A stretch of DNA of 64,000 nt. Origin: Bromus sterilis. Its lineage: Eukaryota; Streptophyta; Magnoliopsida; Poales; Poaceae. The notes under the pieces were generated by a model. The model made no database searches. It saw only the letters and a list, made by a program, of their open reading frames with translations, and was not told where the DNA came from. Made by a program: the position numbers and the translations under genes. Shown here in pieces: positions 48,724-60,165 of the stretch (its first letter is position 1; each line of letters starts with the position of its first letter). The stretch is taken from positions 300,154,001 through 300,218,000 of the forward strand of contig OX465598.1 of the NCBI GenBank assembly GCA_950022295.1, written 5' to 3'.

Positions 48724-49309
48724 GATCGCGTAAGTGGCGGTAGCGTCTCTCGGGGGGATTTATGCTTAAGCCCCCCGAGTGCTTTGGTTTAGGATCGCGT
48801 AGGCGATAGCGTCTCTCGGGGGGATTTTATTCTTAAGCCCCCGAGTGCTTTGATTAAGATCGCGTGGGCGATAGCGTCTCTCGGGGGGATTTAGCTCTTA
48901 AGCCCCTGAGTGCTTTGGTTAAGATCGCATAGGCGATGGCGTCTCTCGGGGGGATTTTATTCTTAAGCCCCCGAGTGCTTTGATTAAGATCGCGTGGGCG
49001 ATAGCGTCTCTCGGGGGGATTTTGCTCTTAAGCCCCCGAGTGCTTTGGTTGAGATCGCTTGGGCGATAGCGTCTCTCGGGGGGATTTTGCTCTTAAGCCC
49101 CCGAGTGCTTTGGTTGAGATCGCGTGGGCGGTAGCGTCTCTCGGGGGGATTTTATTCTTAAGCCCCCGAGTTCTTTGATTAAGATCACGTAGGCGATAGC
49201 GTCTCTTGGGGGGATTTTTCTCTTAAGCCCCCCGAGTTCTTTGGTTAAGATCGCGTAGGCGATAGCGTTGCTCGGGGGGATTTTATTCTTAAGCCCCCTA
49301 GTGCTTTGA
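48724..49309. repeat. 65-bp minisatellite, 9 units, in Tat-lineage 3' untranslated region
   Basis: Nine head-to-tail units starting GATCGCGT.GGCGATAGCG. Each has an inverted repeat (CTCGGGGGG, a short AT-rich loop, CCCCCGAG) that could fold as a hairpin. The array follows the integrase stop on the sense strand. Hypervariable 3' minisatellites are known in Tat-lineage elements and can seed satellites. Confidence 0.92.
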
Positions 49310-49389
49310 GATGGCAGTATTTGGGCAACATTTATTTTATTGCGGTCGAGCGGCTACATGAGTTGCCAGTCATGTCTGACCGATGGGGA

Positions 49390-50223
49390 CTATGGATAGA
49401 ACAGTCGCAAGTTTGCTACGTTCCATGGGTAGCCCACGTCTTCGCCTGTCTTCGGGTTCTTTAGCCTGTAGGCGCCACCTCCGATGACTTCTGAGACTAT
49501 GAATGGTCCTTCCCATTGGGGGGCAAGTTTATGGACCTTCTCTTGTATCAGTCGTAGGACTAGGTCACCTTTGTTGAAGGTTCTAGTGTGCAAGCGACTA
49601 CTTTGGTAGGTGCGTAGCTTGTCTTGGTACCCCTCTGATTTTGTCAGGGTTGTGTCTCTTGCTTCGTCAGCCGTATCTTTGTCATCTTGTAGTGCTTCTT
49701 CTGCTTCTTCTTCTTCGTATCCGGTGACCCGGGGTGCTCCGAACTTGAGGTCATATGGTAGGACTACCTCTGCCCCGTACACCATGAAGAAGGGTGTGTA
49801 CTGGGTCGCAGTGTTTGGTGTAGTACGTAGGCTCCATAGGACCGCGGGGAGCTCTTCTACCCAGTTTCCTGCGGCTTGCTCGAGTGGTGCGAGGAGCCGT
49901 TTCTTGATTCCCCCGCAGACAAGGCCGTTTGCTTTTTCCACCTGGCCGTTGGACTGCGGGTGCGTGACTGATGCATAATTGATTTTGATGCCCAGTTCTT
50001 CGCAGAAGTTTTGAAATCCTGCGGCTGTGAATTTCGTGCCGTTGTCCGTGATGATGTTGTGTGGCACTCCGAATCTGAAGATGATCGACTTGATGAAGTT
50101 GACAGCCGTGAGTGTTGTGGAGCTGGTGATGGGCACTGCTTCAATCCATTTAGTGAACTTGTCGACTGCGACGAGCAGGTGTGTCCTTCCGCCCTTTGAT
50201 GATTTCTTGAGTGGGCCCACCAT
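49390..50223 (-). pseudogene. Integrase core and C terminus (Tat lineage)
   Basis: 277 codons, open throughout. All three catalytic acids are visible: Asp in VAVDKFTKW (about residue 21), Asp in TDNGTKF (about 60) and Glu in GQVEKANG (about 96). A C-terminal GPY/F-type segment (APQWEGPFIV) follows, and the stop is natural. The listed start ATG lies inside the polyprotein. Upstream, the zinc-binding part is separated by frame breaks, so the mature enzyme would lack a complete N-terminal domain. Confidence 0.88.
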
Positions 50224-50575
50224 GTCAACTCCCCAGGTGGCGAACGGCCAGGATAGTGGTATGGTCTTGAGCTCTGATGCGGGAGTGTGTGGCCTGTTTG
50301 CGAATTTCTTCTGCGTTTTTCATGGCTGTGGGCCAATAGAACCCGGCTCGGAATGCTTTGGACACGAGTACTCGACTACTCGCATGATGCCCGCAGGTGC
50401 CTTCGTGGATTTCAAGCAGTAGGGCTTTGCCGTCCTCTTCGTCGATGCACCTTTGAAGTATCTGTGTGATGCTACGCTTGTATAGTTGTTTGTTGATCAC
50501 CGTGAATGCCTTGGATCGTCGGCTGATGCGTCGTGCTTCGGCCACATCTTGTGGTAGCGTACCTTCGATTAGGAA
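50224..50575 (-). pseudogene. Integrase zinc-binding region, damaged
   Basis: The minus frame shows the linker and the His part of the HHCC module (HEGTCGHHASS, FYWPTAM). The Cys pair region then goes out of frame near 50290-50310. A stop at about 50575-50577 separates it from the RNase H region upstream. Confidence 0.7.
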
Positions 50576-51118
50576 TCAGAGGAACGGTTTTGTCCAGACG
50601 GGTCCTTCAAGATCTGTCGGAGCTGTGCTGTCAGGTGTGCTGGTGCTTGTGCCTTCTAATGGGGTTGCTGCTGCCACCTGCGCCAGGTCTGTTGCATCCT
50701 CGCCATCCGCGACTTCTTCAGGTGCTGCTGCCTGTACCTTGATGGATCTCCGGCTGATGCTTTCGAGAAAAACGCCGGGTGGTATAGGTCCCCGGGTCGA
50801 ACCGACGTTCGCGAGCTCGTCATCTTCTGTGTTGTTGTCCCTGGTGATATAGTTGAGCTCGCAACCGTCGAAACTTCCTTCGAGTTTGTTGTAGAGCTTT
50901 TTGTAGGCCGCCATGTTGTCGGCTGTTGCGTTGTAGTTTCTCATCGCCTGCTGGACGACGAGATTGGAGTCCCCGTAAATTAGGCGAGTGGCTCCGCACG
51001 TTTTGTCCATACGCATGCCATGGAGGAGTGCCTCGTATTCTGCTTCGTTGTTGGTGGCGTGACTGAAATTGATCTGGAGGACATATTTCAGCTTTGTTCC
51101 TTTAGGGGAGATGAGCAC
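50576..51118 (-). pseudogene. Archaeal-type second RNase H (aRH) of Tat lineage
   Basis: 180 codons with the aRH pattern: ISPKG, then ATNNEAEYEALLHGMR with the active-site Glu, then IYGDSNLVVQ with Asp, and a late Asp-rich part. The first active-site Asp motif (FFDGS) lies just upstream near 51150, in a frame interrupted by a TAG and offset from the 940-codon frame. The domain is therefore split by a frameshift and a stop. Confidence 0.82.
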
Positions 51119-53910
51119 AACTCCTGCCCCAGCTCCTTGTTGTCTCTAGGACCCATCGAAGAACATTGACCATGAACTTGATAGGTCTTGGGGCCTGCTG
51201 TCTGAACCTCCGTCCACTCGACCAGGAAATCTGGGAGTACTTGGGCTTTGATGGCTGTTGGGTGCTTGAACTGCAGGTCCCGTGGGCTGAGCTCAATGTT
51301 CCACTCGGCGACTCGTCCAGTTGCTCCAGGGTTGTTGAGTATGTCAGCGAGTGGTGCGCTGCTCACGATTGTGATAGGGTGCTCGTCGAAGTAGTGGGAC
51401 ACCTTTCTTGAGGTCATGACGATGGCCAGTAGTAGCTTCTGATAGTGCGGGTAACGCTGCTGGGATTTGGTCAGGAGCATGCTGAGGTAGTAGATTGGTC
51501 TCTGGATGCTCTGGACCTTGCCTTCTTCTGCGCGTTCGACAACGAGTGTTGTGCTTACTACACTGCTACGTGCTTCGACGTAGAGGTATAGCTTCTCTCG
51601 TTCCTTGGGTACCGCCAGGATTGGTGGGGTCGAGAGTGTCTTTTTCAGGTCCGCGAATGCTTGGCGGGCTTCCTCCATCCACTCGAATTTCTCTCCTTTC
51701 CTGAGCAGCTGATAGAAAGGCAGCGTGCGTTCTCCCAGCTTGTTGATGAAGCGGCTTAGGGCTGCGAGTTTTCCAGTGAGCTGCTGTACTGCTTTGACGT
51801 CGGTTGGTTCTTGCATGCGGGTGATGGCTTGGACTTTCTCAGGGTTTGCCTCGATTCCTCGGGAAGAGACCATATAGCCAAGCAGCTTTCCCGCCGGTAC
51901 GCCGAATGCGCACTTCTTTGGGTTGAGTTTGATTCTGTATTTGTTGAGCGCCACGAAGGTTTCGCGCAGGTCATCGAGTAGTGTGGATGCTTTGTAGGTC
52001 TTGATGACGATGTCGTCCACGTAGACTTGCATGTTTCTTCCGATTTTCTCCTTCAGGCAGGCCTGTATCATTCGCTGGTAAGTGGCGCCGGCGTTTTTGA
52101 GCCCGAAGGGCATGGTCCTGTAGCAGAATACGCCGTAGGGGGTGATGAACGATGTGTGCTCTTCGTCTTCTTCGTTCATCCTGATCCGGTTGTATCCTGA
52201 GTAGGCATCAAGAAAGGAAAGTAGATCACACCCTGTTGTTGAGTCAATTATCTGATCGATTCTAGGCAGGGGGAAGTGATCCTTCGGGCAATGCTTGTTG
52301 ACTGGTCCATAGTCGACACATATGCGCAGCACGGTCGTGTCTTTCTTGGGCACCAGCACTGGGTTGGCTATCCAGGTGGCTTTCTTCGTTTCTCGGATGA
52401 ACTGGGCGTCGAGTAACCGGTTGACTTCCTCTCCGATTGCTCTGCGCTTGGGCTCCGAGAATCGTCTCAGCGCTTGCTTCACCAGCTTCGTGTTTTGCTT
52501 GATGCGTAGGGCGTGTTCCGCGAATTTGCGTGGTATCCCAGGCATGTCGGCTGGGCACCAGGCGAATATTTCCCACTCGTCTCGAAGGAAAGCGACGAGA
52601 GCCGTCGCCTGCTCCTCGGATGGGTGGGCGTACACGCGGACTGTTTTGTCCGGGTCCGTCGGGTGCACTTGGTGAGTGACTGTGTCGCTGTCGATGTTGA
52701 AGTCGCGTCCGTACTCCCTGGATTCGCTTCGGTTTACCAATGGGAAGGTACTCTTTTCCATCACCATGGCTATTTCTCTGAGTTCTTGTTCGGCTCCAAG
52801 TGTGTCGGAGGTTCTGTGGAAGTCACGATCACATTGATCTGACTTGATGAAGCTTCCGTTGATCGTGAGGACTCCTGCTGATCCTGGAATCTTGAGTTTG
52901 AGGTAGGCGTAGTGTGGGACCGCCATGAACTGCGCAAATGCTGGCCGTCCCAATATGGCGTGGTACTGCGATTGCCAGTCGAGTACCTCGAACTCGAGGA
53001 CGTGCTTTGCGAAGTTGCGTCGGTTGCCGAAGACAACTTCGAGTTCGATGACTCCGAGGCATGTGGCTGCTTCTCCTGGGACTACCCCGTGTAACTCGGT
53101 GCTCGATTTTCTCCATACTGATCGTGGGATCGACATCTTTTGCAAGGTGCTGGCGAAGATGATGTTCATGCTGCTGCCTCCGTCCATGAAGACCCTATCC
53201 ATGTCGTACCCTCCGATTTGTGCATCGAGCACCAGGGGCGCGTGCCCCGGTCTTGGGACTGCGGGTGGATGGTCATCCTGCGAGAACGTGATGCTGGTCT
53301 CCGTATCATGTAGCTGGTAGACTTCGACTATGTTTACGCTCTCGGCTGCTCTAGCTTGCAGGGTGTAGGCGTCGCTTCGTGCTTGCGGCACCCTTCCTTC
53401 TTGGATCATGAGCACCTGTTCTCGCGGCGGGCTGTGACGTCCTTCCGGGCTTGAGGGCGGCGATTGTTCGGGTCGTCGGTTGCGCGCGTCTTCTTTCTGC
53501 TTCTCCTTCTTGAGGTCATCAGCTAGCTCGTTGAACAGGCGGAAGTCTCTCAAAGTGTGACCTGACCTGACGCGTCCCCAATCGTCCTCGAAGCTGTGGA
53601 TCGTGCAGGGTCCGGCCATCTGCTCTCTAGCCGTGAGTTTGCTAGATCCGGCGTGCCTCTTCCTTCTTGAGATTCTGAAGATTTGCTCGTGATCCTCCGG
53701 GTGTTCGTGAAAGCGGGGGTCGTTGTTGATTCCTCGACTCATGTCTTGGTCCTTGATGAGGTTGGCGAATTCATCCGGCCTCCGATCTGGGTCGTAGTAC
53801 TCGCCCACCGGTGTCTCGGAGTCGCTGTCCTGGCTGATTGCGGATGCTCGTGCGATGGCGTGTCGTCGAGTGGTCGTCGGTTGCGCGGCTGCGTGTCGTG
53901 GCTCTTTCAT
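51088..53910 (-). pseudogene. Tat-lineage protease, reverse transcriptase and first RNase H (940 codons)
   Basis: An uninterrupted frame. Residues 1-200 are a charged gag-pro linker with a degenerate CHH-like motif (PCTIHS...SGHTLRDF, 101-122). The protease active site is DGGSS at 243-247. RT covers about 440-735, with FLDAYSGYN (566-574), PFGLKNAGATYQ (601-612) and YVDD (630-633). The first RNase H follows, with its first catalytic position read as Glu (YLYVEARSS), so this domain is probably the inactive one, as usual in Tat elements. The capsid part of gag is absent upstream. RT itself looks intact, so damage is at the ends. Confidence 0.9.
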
Positions 53911-54342
53911 TGGAGCCTCGTCGTAGGTCTCCCGTGCGCGCCTTTTCAGTCGTCGATTCCTTCTTCCTTGGTGATGGTTCTGCTGATCGCTGGTTTCGAT
54001 CTCATAGTTGTCGTCTTGATGTGTGGTGGGTGCCCGGGCGGCGGTGGGTTGTCGAAAGATTTGCGAGTCCTCCGCTGCGTATCGCAGTTCGTCGAGTGGA
54101 ATTCCTTCGTAGAGGCCCCTCGCCGTTCTTCTGGGTCGTCGATTTCTTCGGCGCTAGCGCTGCACTTGGCCGTTACCGTAGTATCGGTCCTGGCACAGCT
54201 GTAGCCCGAGTGGTCTTCATGGGGCGGCAGAGATGTCCGCCGTGATCTTGAATCCTTCAAGTGGGCTAGATCTGGTTCTTTCCCTTGAGTTGTAGCTTGC
54301 TGAAGACGGGACCGCCGAGATCGTGATCCCAACCTGCGTAGT
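53911..54342 (-). other. Leader and gag remnant of Tat-lineage element
   Basis: Only 430 bp separate the PBS from the 940-codon frame. Frames here are Arg/Ser-rich and show no capsid motif. A full Tat gag would need well over 1 kb, so most of gag has been deleted. Confidence 0.65.
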
Positions 54343-54360
54343 TCCCACAGACGGCGCCAA
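54343..54360 (-). other. Tat-lineage primer-binding site
   Basis: The minus strand reads TTGGCGCCGTCTGTGGGA right after the 5' LTR, the PBS form usual in Tat/Retand-type gypsy elements. Confidence 0.85.
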
Positions 54361-54361
54361 T

Positions 54362-54799
54362 TTACGGGGATCAACCCCGGCAAATCCCCTGGTCAGGGAC
54401 CCTGGGTTAGTCATGAGAGGCACAGGTTGGACGATAGCTCATCGGCAAACAGGAAGGCCCGCTCCTGCTCTATATTGTTGATGGGGGAGATGTGATTACA
54501 GTGGATGCCAAGGCTGGAGCGCTCAAGGCTAGGGTTACAGATGATATTAGATGTCTTTGATGTCGCCCCTCCTAGCCCTTATATACTGGGCTAGGTCTCG
54601 GGGAGTTCATCTACGTTTACAGGTAAGCTTTCCTAACCCTAGCTTGCTCCGTACGGAAGGTTTTCGCACCTTCCTTGTGAGTCGCAGACTCCTACGTCGG
54701 TGCCAACTAGCGGGCCGAGGCTGTATCTTCATGGGCCTCCTGTCTTCAGGGACACCAGGTAGGCTTATCCGTAGGAGTCATGGGGTCACCCCCTCGTCC
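54362..54799 (-). repeat. Tat-lineage 5' LTR (438 bp)
   Basis: Matches 45244-45681 with few differences. Its outer terminal base differs (C at 54799 against A at 45681 on the plus strand), altering the TG end. Confidence 0.88.
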
Positions 54800-54805
54800 C
54801 GCCAA

Positions 54806-54863
54806 GTTAGTGTGCAACTCCCCTATCTTGTAGACTTGAGTCCCCGGCAACGGCGCCAGAAAT
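54806..54863 (-). mobile_element. Array internal-domain fragment with PBS
   Basis: Matches the leader of the other array units (TAGTGTGCAACTCCCC and PBS at 54841-54858) and abuts LTR 6. The rest of this internal domain is missing and replaced by the Tat-lineage LTR. Confidence 0.85.
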
Positions 54864-56113
54864 TGCTTAATGGCTTCTCGCCCCTCGTTGGTTACCCCAG
54901 AAGGTTTGAGACGCAGTGCAGCAGCAAGTTTCTCTCGGTGAAGATACCAAGGTTATCGAACCAGTAGGACTCAGGAGATACAAGTAGGTGGCAACGTCGC
55001 CAGAAATTGCTTCCTGACTAGGGTGTTGTCGTGGACCTACACACAGCAACAAATAACTTTGCTCCCAACGAGTACAGAGGAGTTGTCAATTCCTCTGGCC
55101 TTGTCGTTTACAAAGGATCAACGCAAGAGATAGAAGGTGCAAAGGAAAGTAAAAGCTGAAAGTAAATTGAGGGTGTGAACAATAATGTGAAGATGGACCG
55201 GGGTCCCGTGATTTTCACTAGTGATGTCTCTCTCCCAAAAGACGATAAAAATGCTAGCGAGGTAAACAAATCACAGTTGGGCAATTAACAGGATTATGAA
55301 GGCACCGCAATGCTAACTATGCTGCAAGGAAAGGAAAGGCTCAAAAGCAATGGGCAGTACGCCAAGGTAAGTAGACCGAAATCCATCTGCATCTACTACG
55401 AATCATCCACCTTGAGATATCTATCCAGAACATCTCGCTGGTATTAAGTTGTGAATCCCACCCAAAGTGTAAACTCAACGCAACATACAACTGCATTAAA
55501 AGAACTTTGCGTAAAGTAAACAATCCTTGCACCCGCAGGTACAAGCACTATTGTTTTATCCCTGGTGGCAACAGCACATCCCCTAGTCTCATGTTTCTGT
55601 CACTCAAGCTAGACATCAAGGGGCTGAACCCACAATCGAGCATAACGCTCTCTCTTGGAGTTGCAAATAAAATACTTGGCCAAAGCAAATACCGCAACGG
55701 AGAACATGCAAGAATTTACTCAAGAACAAAATATAAAAGAGAAGAACCAAATATATTACTCATCACAATCTGAACATAGTCTCATAATCCATCAGATCCC
55801 AACAAACTCAGCATAACAACAGCAGAAATTACATAGATGCCTCGATCATGTGAGGCAGCTCACGAGGACTCGAAAGTGGAAGCACAAAAGGGGGAGAGAT
55901 TCATCACATAGCTACTGGTGACGGACCCATGGTCCAAGGGGGACTACTCACGGCACATCCGGGAGGCGTCCATGGCTATGGATGGTCTCCCGGAGGGGGT
56001 TCCTCCTTCCGCAATGGTGCCGGAGAAACTTCTCCACGCATCCCCTATCTTGAAACGGCGGCGGCCGCGGTACAGAGGGGAGTTCGCGAGAAAGAGATCG
56101 ATATTAGGGGTTT
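54864..56113 (-). repeat. Array LTR 6, left part
   Basis: Starts TGCTTAATGG and follows the other LTRs to GATATTAGGGGTTT, where the solo LTR interrupts it. It continues at 60166. Confidence 0.9.
56109..56113. repeat. Target-site duplication GGTTT, left copy (solo LTR)
   Basis: GGTTT precedes TGTCGGGACCC and recurs at 60161-60165, after which the array LTR resumes with CCACCC as in its sister copies. Confidence 0.85.
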
Positions 56114-59100
56114 TGTCGGGACCCAGGGTTGGTGTATGCAAGTCCCGCTACGAAGAGCCGAGAACCGTACCCACTTGTCTAAGCAGACAAGGCCAAGCAC
56201 AGAACGTTCTCGGAAAGCATCGTACGTGAGGGGCATCCCATCCAGGCCGGATGATCAACTGAGATGGGTCCTCATCGTCCACACACAAGTCTAATGATAT
56301 GGGTGATGAACTCCCATATTCACAGACAAGTCGCCTCAACCATACTATCGACTATCTCATAACTCTTACATAGACTTACTCCAGCCCGATCACTTAGTCG
56401 GGGTCTAGGGCGGGCTCAATCATACCACAAAGTGTGCATGAGACGGAGTCTCGAGCAATCGCATCGCGATGCCCCAAGCTGACCACATCTAAGGGCCACT
56501 TGGTGTATGAAAGACCGCCAGCCAAATCACAACTAAGGTCTCGAAAACCCATACAAAGACATGCATGTTATAAACATACATGCAACACACATGCCTTGTA
56601 TGAACAGCAGGTATCATTGCAATTCTCTACAAAGTATACATTTTATTGATAACTCTTATAGAGTGCACACAGAGATCACAAGTATGTGATCCAACATTAC
56701 AACAACAAGCGGAAGCAAAGTATGTCTGAGTACAGACAAGTTTAACAAATGGCTTAAGAAGCCTTATTTAAACAAAAGCCCTCCACGAGGGAACCAGTCG
56801 TCTGACTGGGACTAGACTAGCTTGATCTTCAGTCGTCGAGCTCGATGAAGAAGCCACCTTCGGGGTCAGTGGGTTCATCTAAAACATAGATTAAGCAAAC
56901 GTGAGTACAAAGTTGTACTCAGCAAGACTTAAATAGGAGCTATACTACTCATGCACATGTATCAAGGTAAAGGGAGGTGGGGTTTCATTTGCAGAAGTGC
57001 CAGCTTTGACTTGGCTAGTCCTGAACTACGAGTACCAGACTTGAGGTAAGAAGCGTACACGAGTCCACTACTTTCTCCAACCAATTACACCACTATGGTT
57101 CCTTCCTCGACTTCCCCACGAGAAAGCACGCCATAGCACTCACACTTATCTTGGTGTGTTTTAGAAGTATCCAGTTCAAGTTGTCTAATAATCAAGCCAA
57201 GCTTTCCAAGCAGTCCATAACCGCGGACGCGGCTATTGGAATAGTTTTGTTAACCCTGCAGGGGTGTACCGCTACACACACATGATCATCATTTACCGCC
57301 TTTGATCTCAACACCATTCAAGGGGTGCCAGGAAGGATGCTCACCACAACTGTTACCTCATAGCCTATCTAGTCCAAGAAAGCCGCCTACCTGGGTTGGC
57401 TACCACTATCGTGAACCCGGCCGGTTTACCGAAGTGGACCCAAGTGATGTGTGCGTGGTGCATAAGCCGGTCTCGGATGAGCCGTTCTCTCACTTAGAAG
57501 CCAGGCCACAAACCTACCAGAACTCCGAACTATTGCGACATCTGGACATCGAAAGGGATGAGTTAATAGGTTGAGAGGGGTCAGTGAGCCCAATGTGTGG
57601 TTGTACTCTTCATCTTGGATCACCACACAAGAACTCGGACTTAGGGCGGTGTTCAACGAGACAACCCACTGTGACTCCACACGGCCTCTCATCGTTCACC
57701 TTGTATTAGGGTAGATTCACCAACACCTTTCCACCAACATCATCATGATCACTACCATCCCGACTCACATAACAGTAACATCATTGTATCACTCTAAGCA
57801 TGCAATAAGCAGTAACAGTTGCAGGGGCCACATGATATCAATCAACTCCTACATTTGCTAGGATTGTGGTTTGCTTACTACTGTGACAAAATGATAGGTC
57901 ATGCAAAGGAATGGGTTCATCTATGCGGTAGAAACGCATCATGGTAATCATCCTATACAATGCATAAGCGAGACATGAGAGGGAATTGGGATTTTATCGA
58001 CATGATCAATGGGGGTTTGCTTGCCTTGCTGACGAGGTTCGGGTTTGGGGTCATCAACGAAGGGGGCAGCCTCCTGTTCCGGTTCCACCTCTACTCGACA
58101 AACAACAAACAATGTAGCAAAGTAAATACAATGCACAATCACATGATTGAAGGTTGAAACCTTATGTATATGTTTCTGATGTGTTTGGGCAATTCCATTT
58201 AAATGGAGTATATTGCAAATTGAATTGCAAATTCAAACTCCAATTTGAATTCAATTTAGTCAAGTTGCATATGACATTGTTTGATCAAGTTAAACCTTTT
58301 TGAAATGTGTATGATATGCCTCTGATGTGTAGTTTAAATGTAGTATGTTGCCATGGTCCAAGTTGCAAAAGCATTTGAATTTAATTTGAATAAATCCCAA
58401 TTAAATCAAATGACAAATGCTACTGGTCCCAATTTAAAATCAACTCAAACATAGTTGAAAGTTGGATATTTGGATAGCTTATTTTCTCCTGATCATTTTT
58501 CATATATTATTTGTTAAATTTGGAGTTGATATGAATTTTCTATGAATTTCCAAAGTTTCAGCCCTTTTCTGGATTTTCTGAATATATAAAATCATTTATT
58601 CGAATTACTGCGTCAAGCTTGCGCAAGGGTGACGTCAAGGGGGGGCTGACTGGTGGGCCAGGGTTGTCAGCCTCTCTTCTTAAAATCCCGGTTAGTTTAA
58701 ACTAACCAGGGGATTAAGGGGGGGCCAGGGCCCACTGTCAGTGGCTGTTAGGGGGGGATTAGTACGGGGTTAAGGCCTAACCCACCGGCGGCTTGACGCC
58801 GGCGGCCTGGCCACGGCGGCGCACACGGGGAGGGCGGTTCCAGCCACTATTTTGCACGCTAGTGGCACTGGAGTGCACCCCATGCTCGTCCGCGTTGAAC
58901 GGTGCACATGGGGGAGCCAAGGGGCTGCCGGAACGTCGTCGGCGACGAGCCCTAGCGGCGGCGGAGCCACGGGCTAGACGCAGTCGACGCTGCGCTGCCC
59001 GTGCTTGGCCATGCGCTAGTTGGACGGCCTCCTGGGAACGCCAGCTATGCGATGGACAGCACGGCGAGGACAGACTAGCAAAGGATCAGCCCCACCGGTG

Positions 59101-60160
59101 ACCATGGCGACCGTGAGCTCCTGCTCTCATGGCGAAACGAGCTAGAGGGTGGGAGGGGGCTAGTTGGTTGAGGGGAAAATGGGCTGCTGCTCACCCTGAG
59201 TGCGACGACGAGGTCGGGGAGGGCAAAGGAGTTTTGTGGCCGGCGAATTCGTCGACGGCGATCTGCGGCTCTGACGAGGTCTCGATGAAGCTGGCGTCGT
59301 CTGCTGAGGCGCTCGGGCTCGATTGAATGGGCAGAACGGCGAAGACGTCTGCTGCGGTTCTTCTGGACACGGTGGCACGGCTCGGGGACGACGGTGGCTG
59401 CGTGGACTCGGCGGCGTGCTCCACGGCGGTCCTCGGGCGGCGACGAAAACAGCGAGGGAGGAGGAGAAGTAGCTCTGGAGGGCGGGATGGAGGAGGCGTG
59501 CTCCAGGGCGTCTCCAGGCGCGAGAAGGAGGCATGAGGAGGCCTGGAAGGTCCTCGGCGGCGACGTGGCGTCCACGGCTGGCTCGGTGGCATTCCACCGA
59601 GCAGCTTGGAGGCGCGGGACGGGGAAGAAGACCCTGCTGCCCCTGGTGGGCCGGCTGGGCTGGGTGGGCTTCTCTCGCCTGGGTGCCAGGTAAGCTTTTC
59701 CTTTTTCTTTTCTGTTTTTTCTTTTCTGACATTTGTTTCGGCTAGAAAAAATAAATACCTAGCCATTTTATAAAATGCTGAAACTTTTTATATGGCCTCA
59801 TAATAATATAGACTAGCCATTTATAAAGTTTGGCACTTTTTAAAATTCAAATAATTTGAATCTTAACTCAAATAGGGGTTTTTGATTAATTCCAAGGCAC
59901 TGTTTGAATATTTGAAAAATCCATGAGCATGGGGTGGGTTCCACATCACTTGATATGTGATCACACTCATTTATAAGACTTTTCAAAAATCTAACATGAA
60001 TTTTTGAAGATTTTTATCTGGCCTTTTGAATTAATTCATCTGGGGGGGTTCCTTCTCCCATTTTGCTTTTGAATTTGATTTCAATGATTTATTTTGAAAT
60101 TTTTAACATGATGCAAGGTGACTTTGATCCTAGCACATTACCTAACAGAGGGTTCTGACG
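56114..60160 (-). mobile_element. Solo LTR of a gypsy element, 4.05 kb
   Basis: Starts TGTCGGGACCC and ends GGGTTCTGACG, giving near-inverted ends with the last A of the expected CA read as G. It is flanked by GGTTT on both sides and has no internal domain, so it is a single LTR left by LTR-LTR recombination. A G/C-rich block at about 58600-59690 and AATAAAATG on the minus strand near 56640 suggest minus orientation. It resembles 1-2195 in places. Long frames in the G/C-rich block occur in several phases and have no recognisable domain. Confidence 0.78.
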
Positions 60161-60165
60161 GGTTT
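60161..60165. repeat. Target-site duplication GGTTT, right copy (solo LTR)
   Basis: Exact repeat of 56109-56113. Confidence 0.85.

Larger units (their letters stand above)
45244..54799 (-). mobile_element. Tat-lineage Ty3/gypsy element with dual RNase H and antisense B3 gene
   Basis: Both 438-bp LTRs (45244-45681 and 54362-54799) are present. Read on the minus strand the order is 5' LTR, PBS TTGGCGCCGTCTGTGGGAAC, gag remnant, protease, RT, RNase H, a second archaeal-type RNase H, integrase, a 3.7-kb 3' region with minisatellites and an antisense gene, PPT, 3' LTR. Dual RNase H, this PBS and an antisense extra gene are hallmarks of the plant Tat lineage. At 9.56 kb it is short, because gag is mostly missing. 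The flanks do not form a TSD. Confidence 0.9.

Noticed and set aside
48724..49309. CRISPR-like array of nine units
   Set aside because: Whole units repeat without variable spacers, in the 3' region of a Tat-lineage element.
49610..50469. Plus-strand frames opposite integrase
   Set aside because: They are antisense shadows of the integrase region, without motifs; only the B3 frame further left has a domain and promoter.
58770..59766. Frames up to 191 codons on the minus strand
   Set aside because: G/C-rich part of the solo LTR; many frames are open together, and there is no recognisable motif or family.
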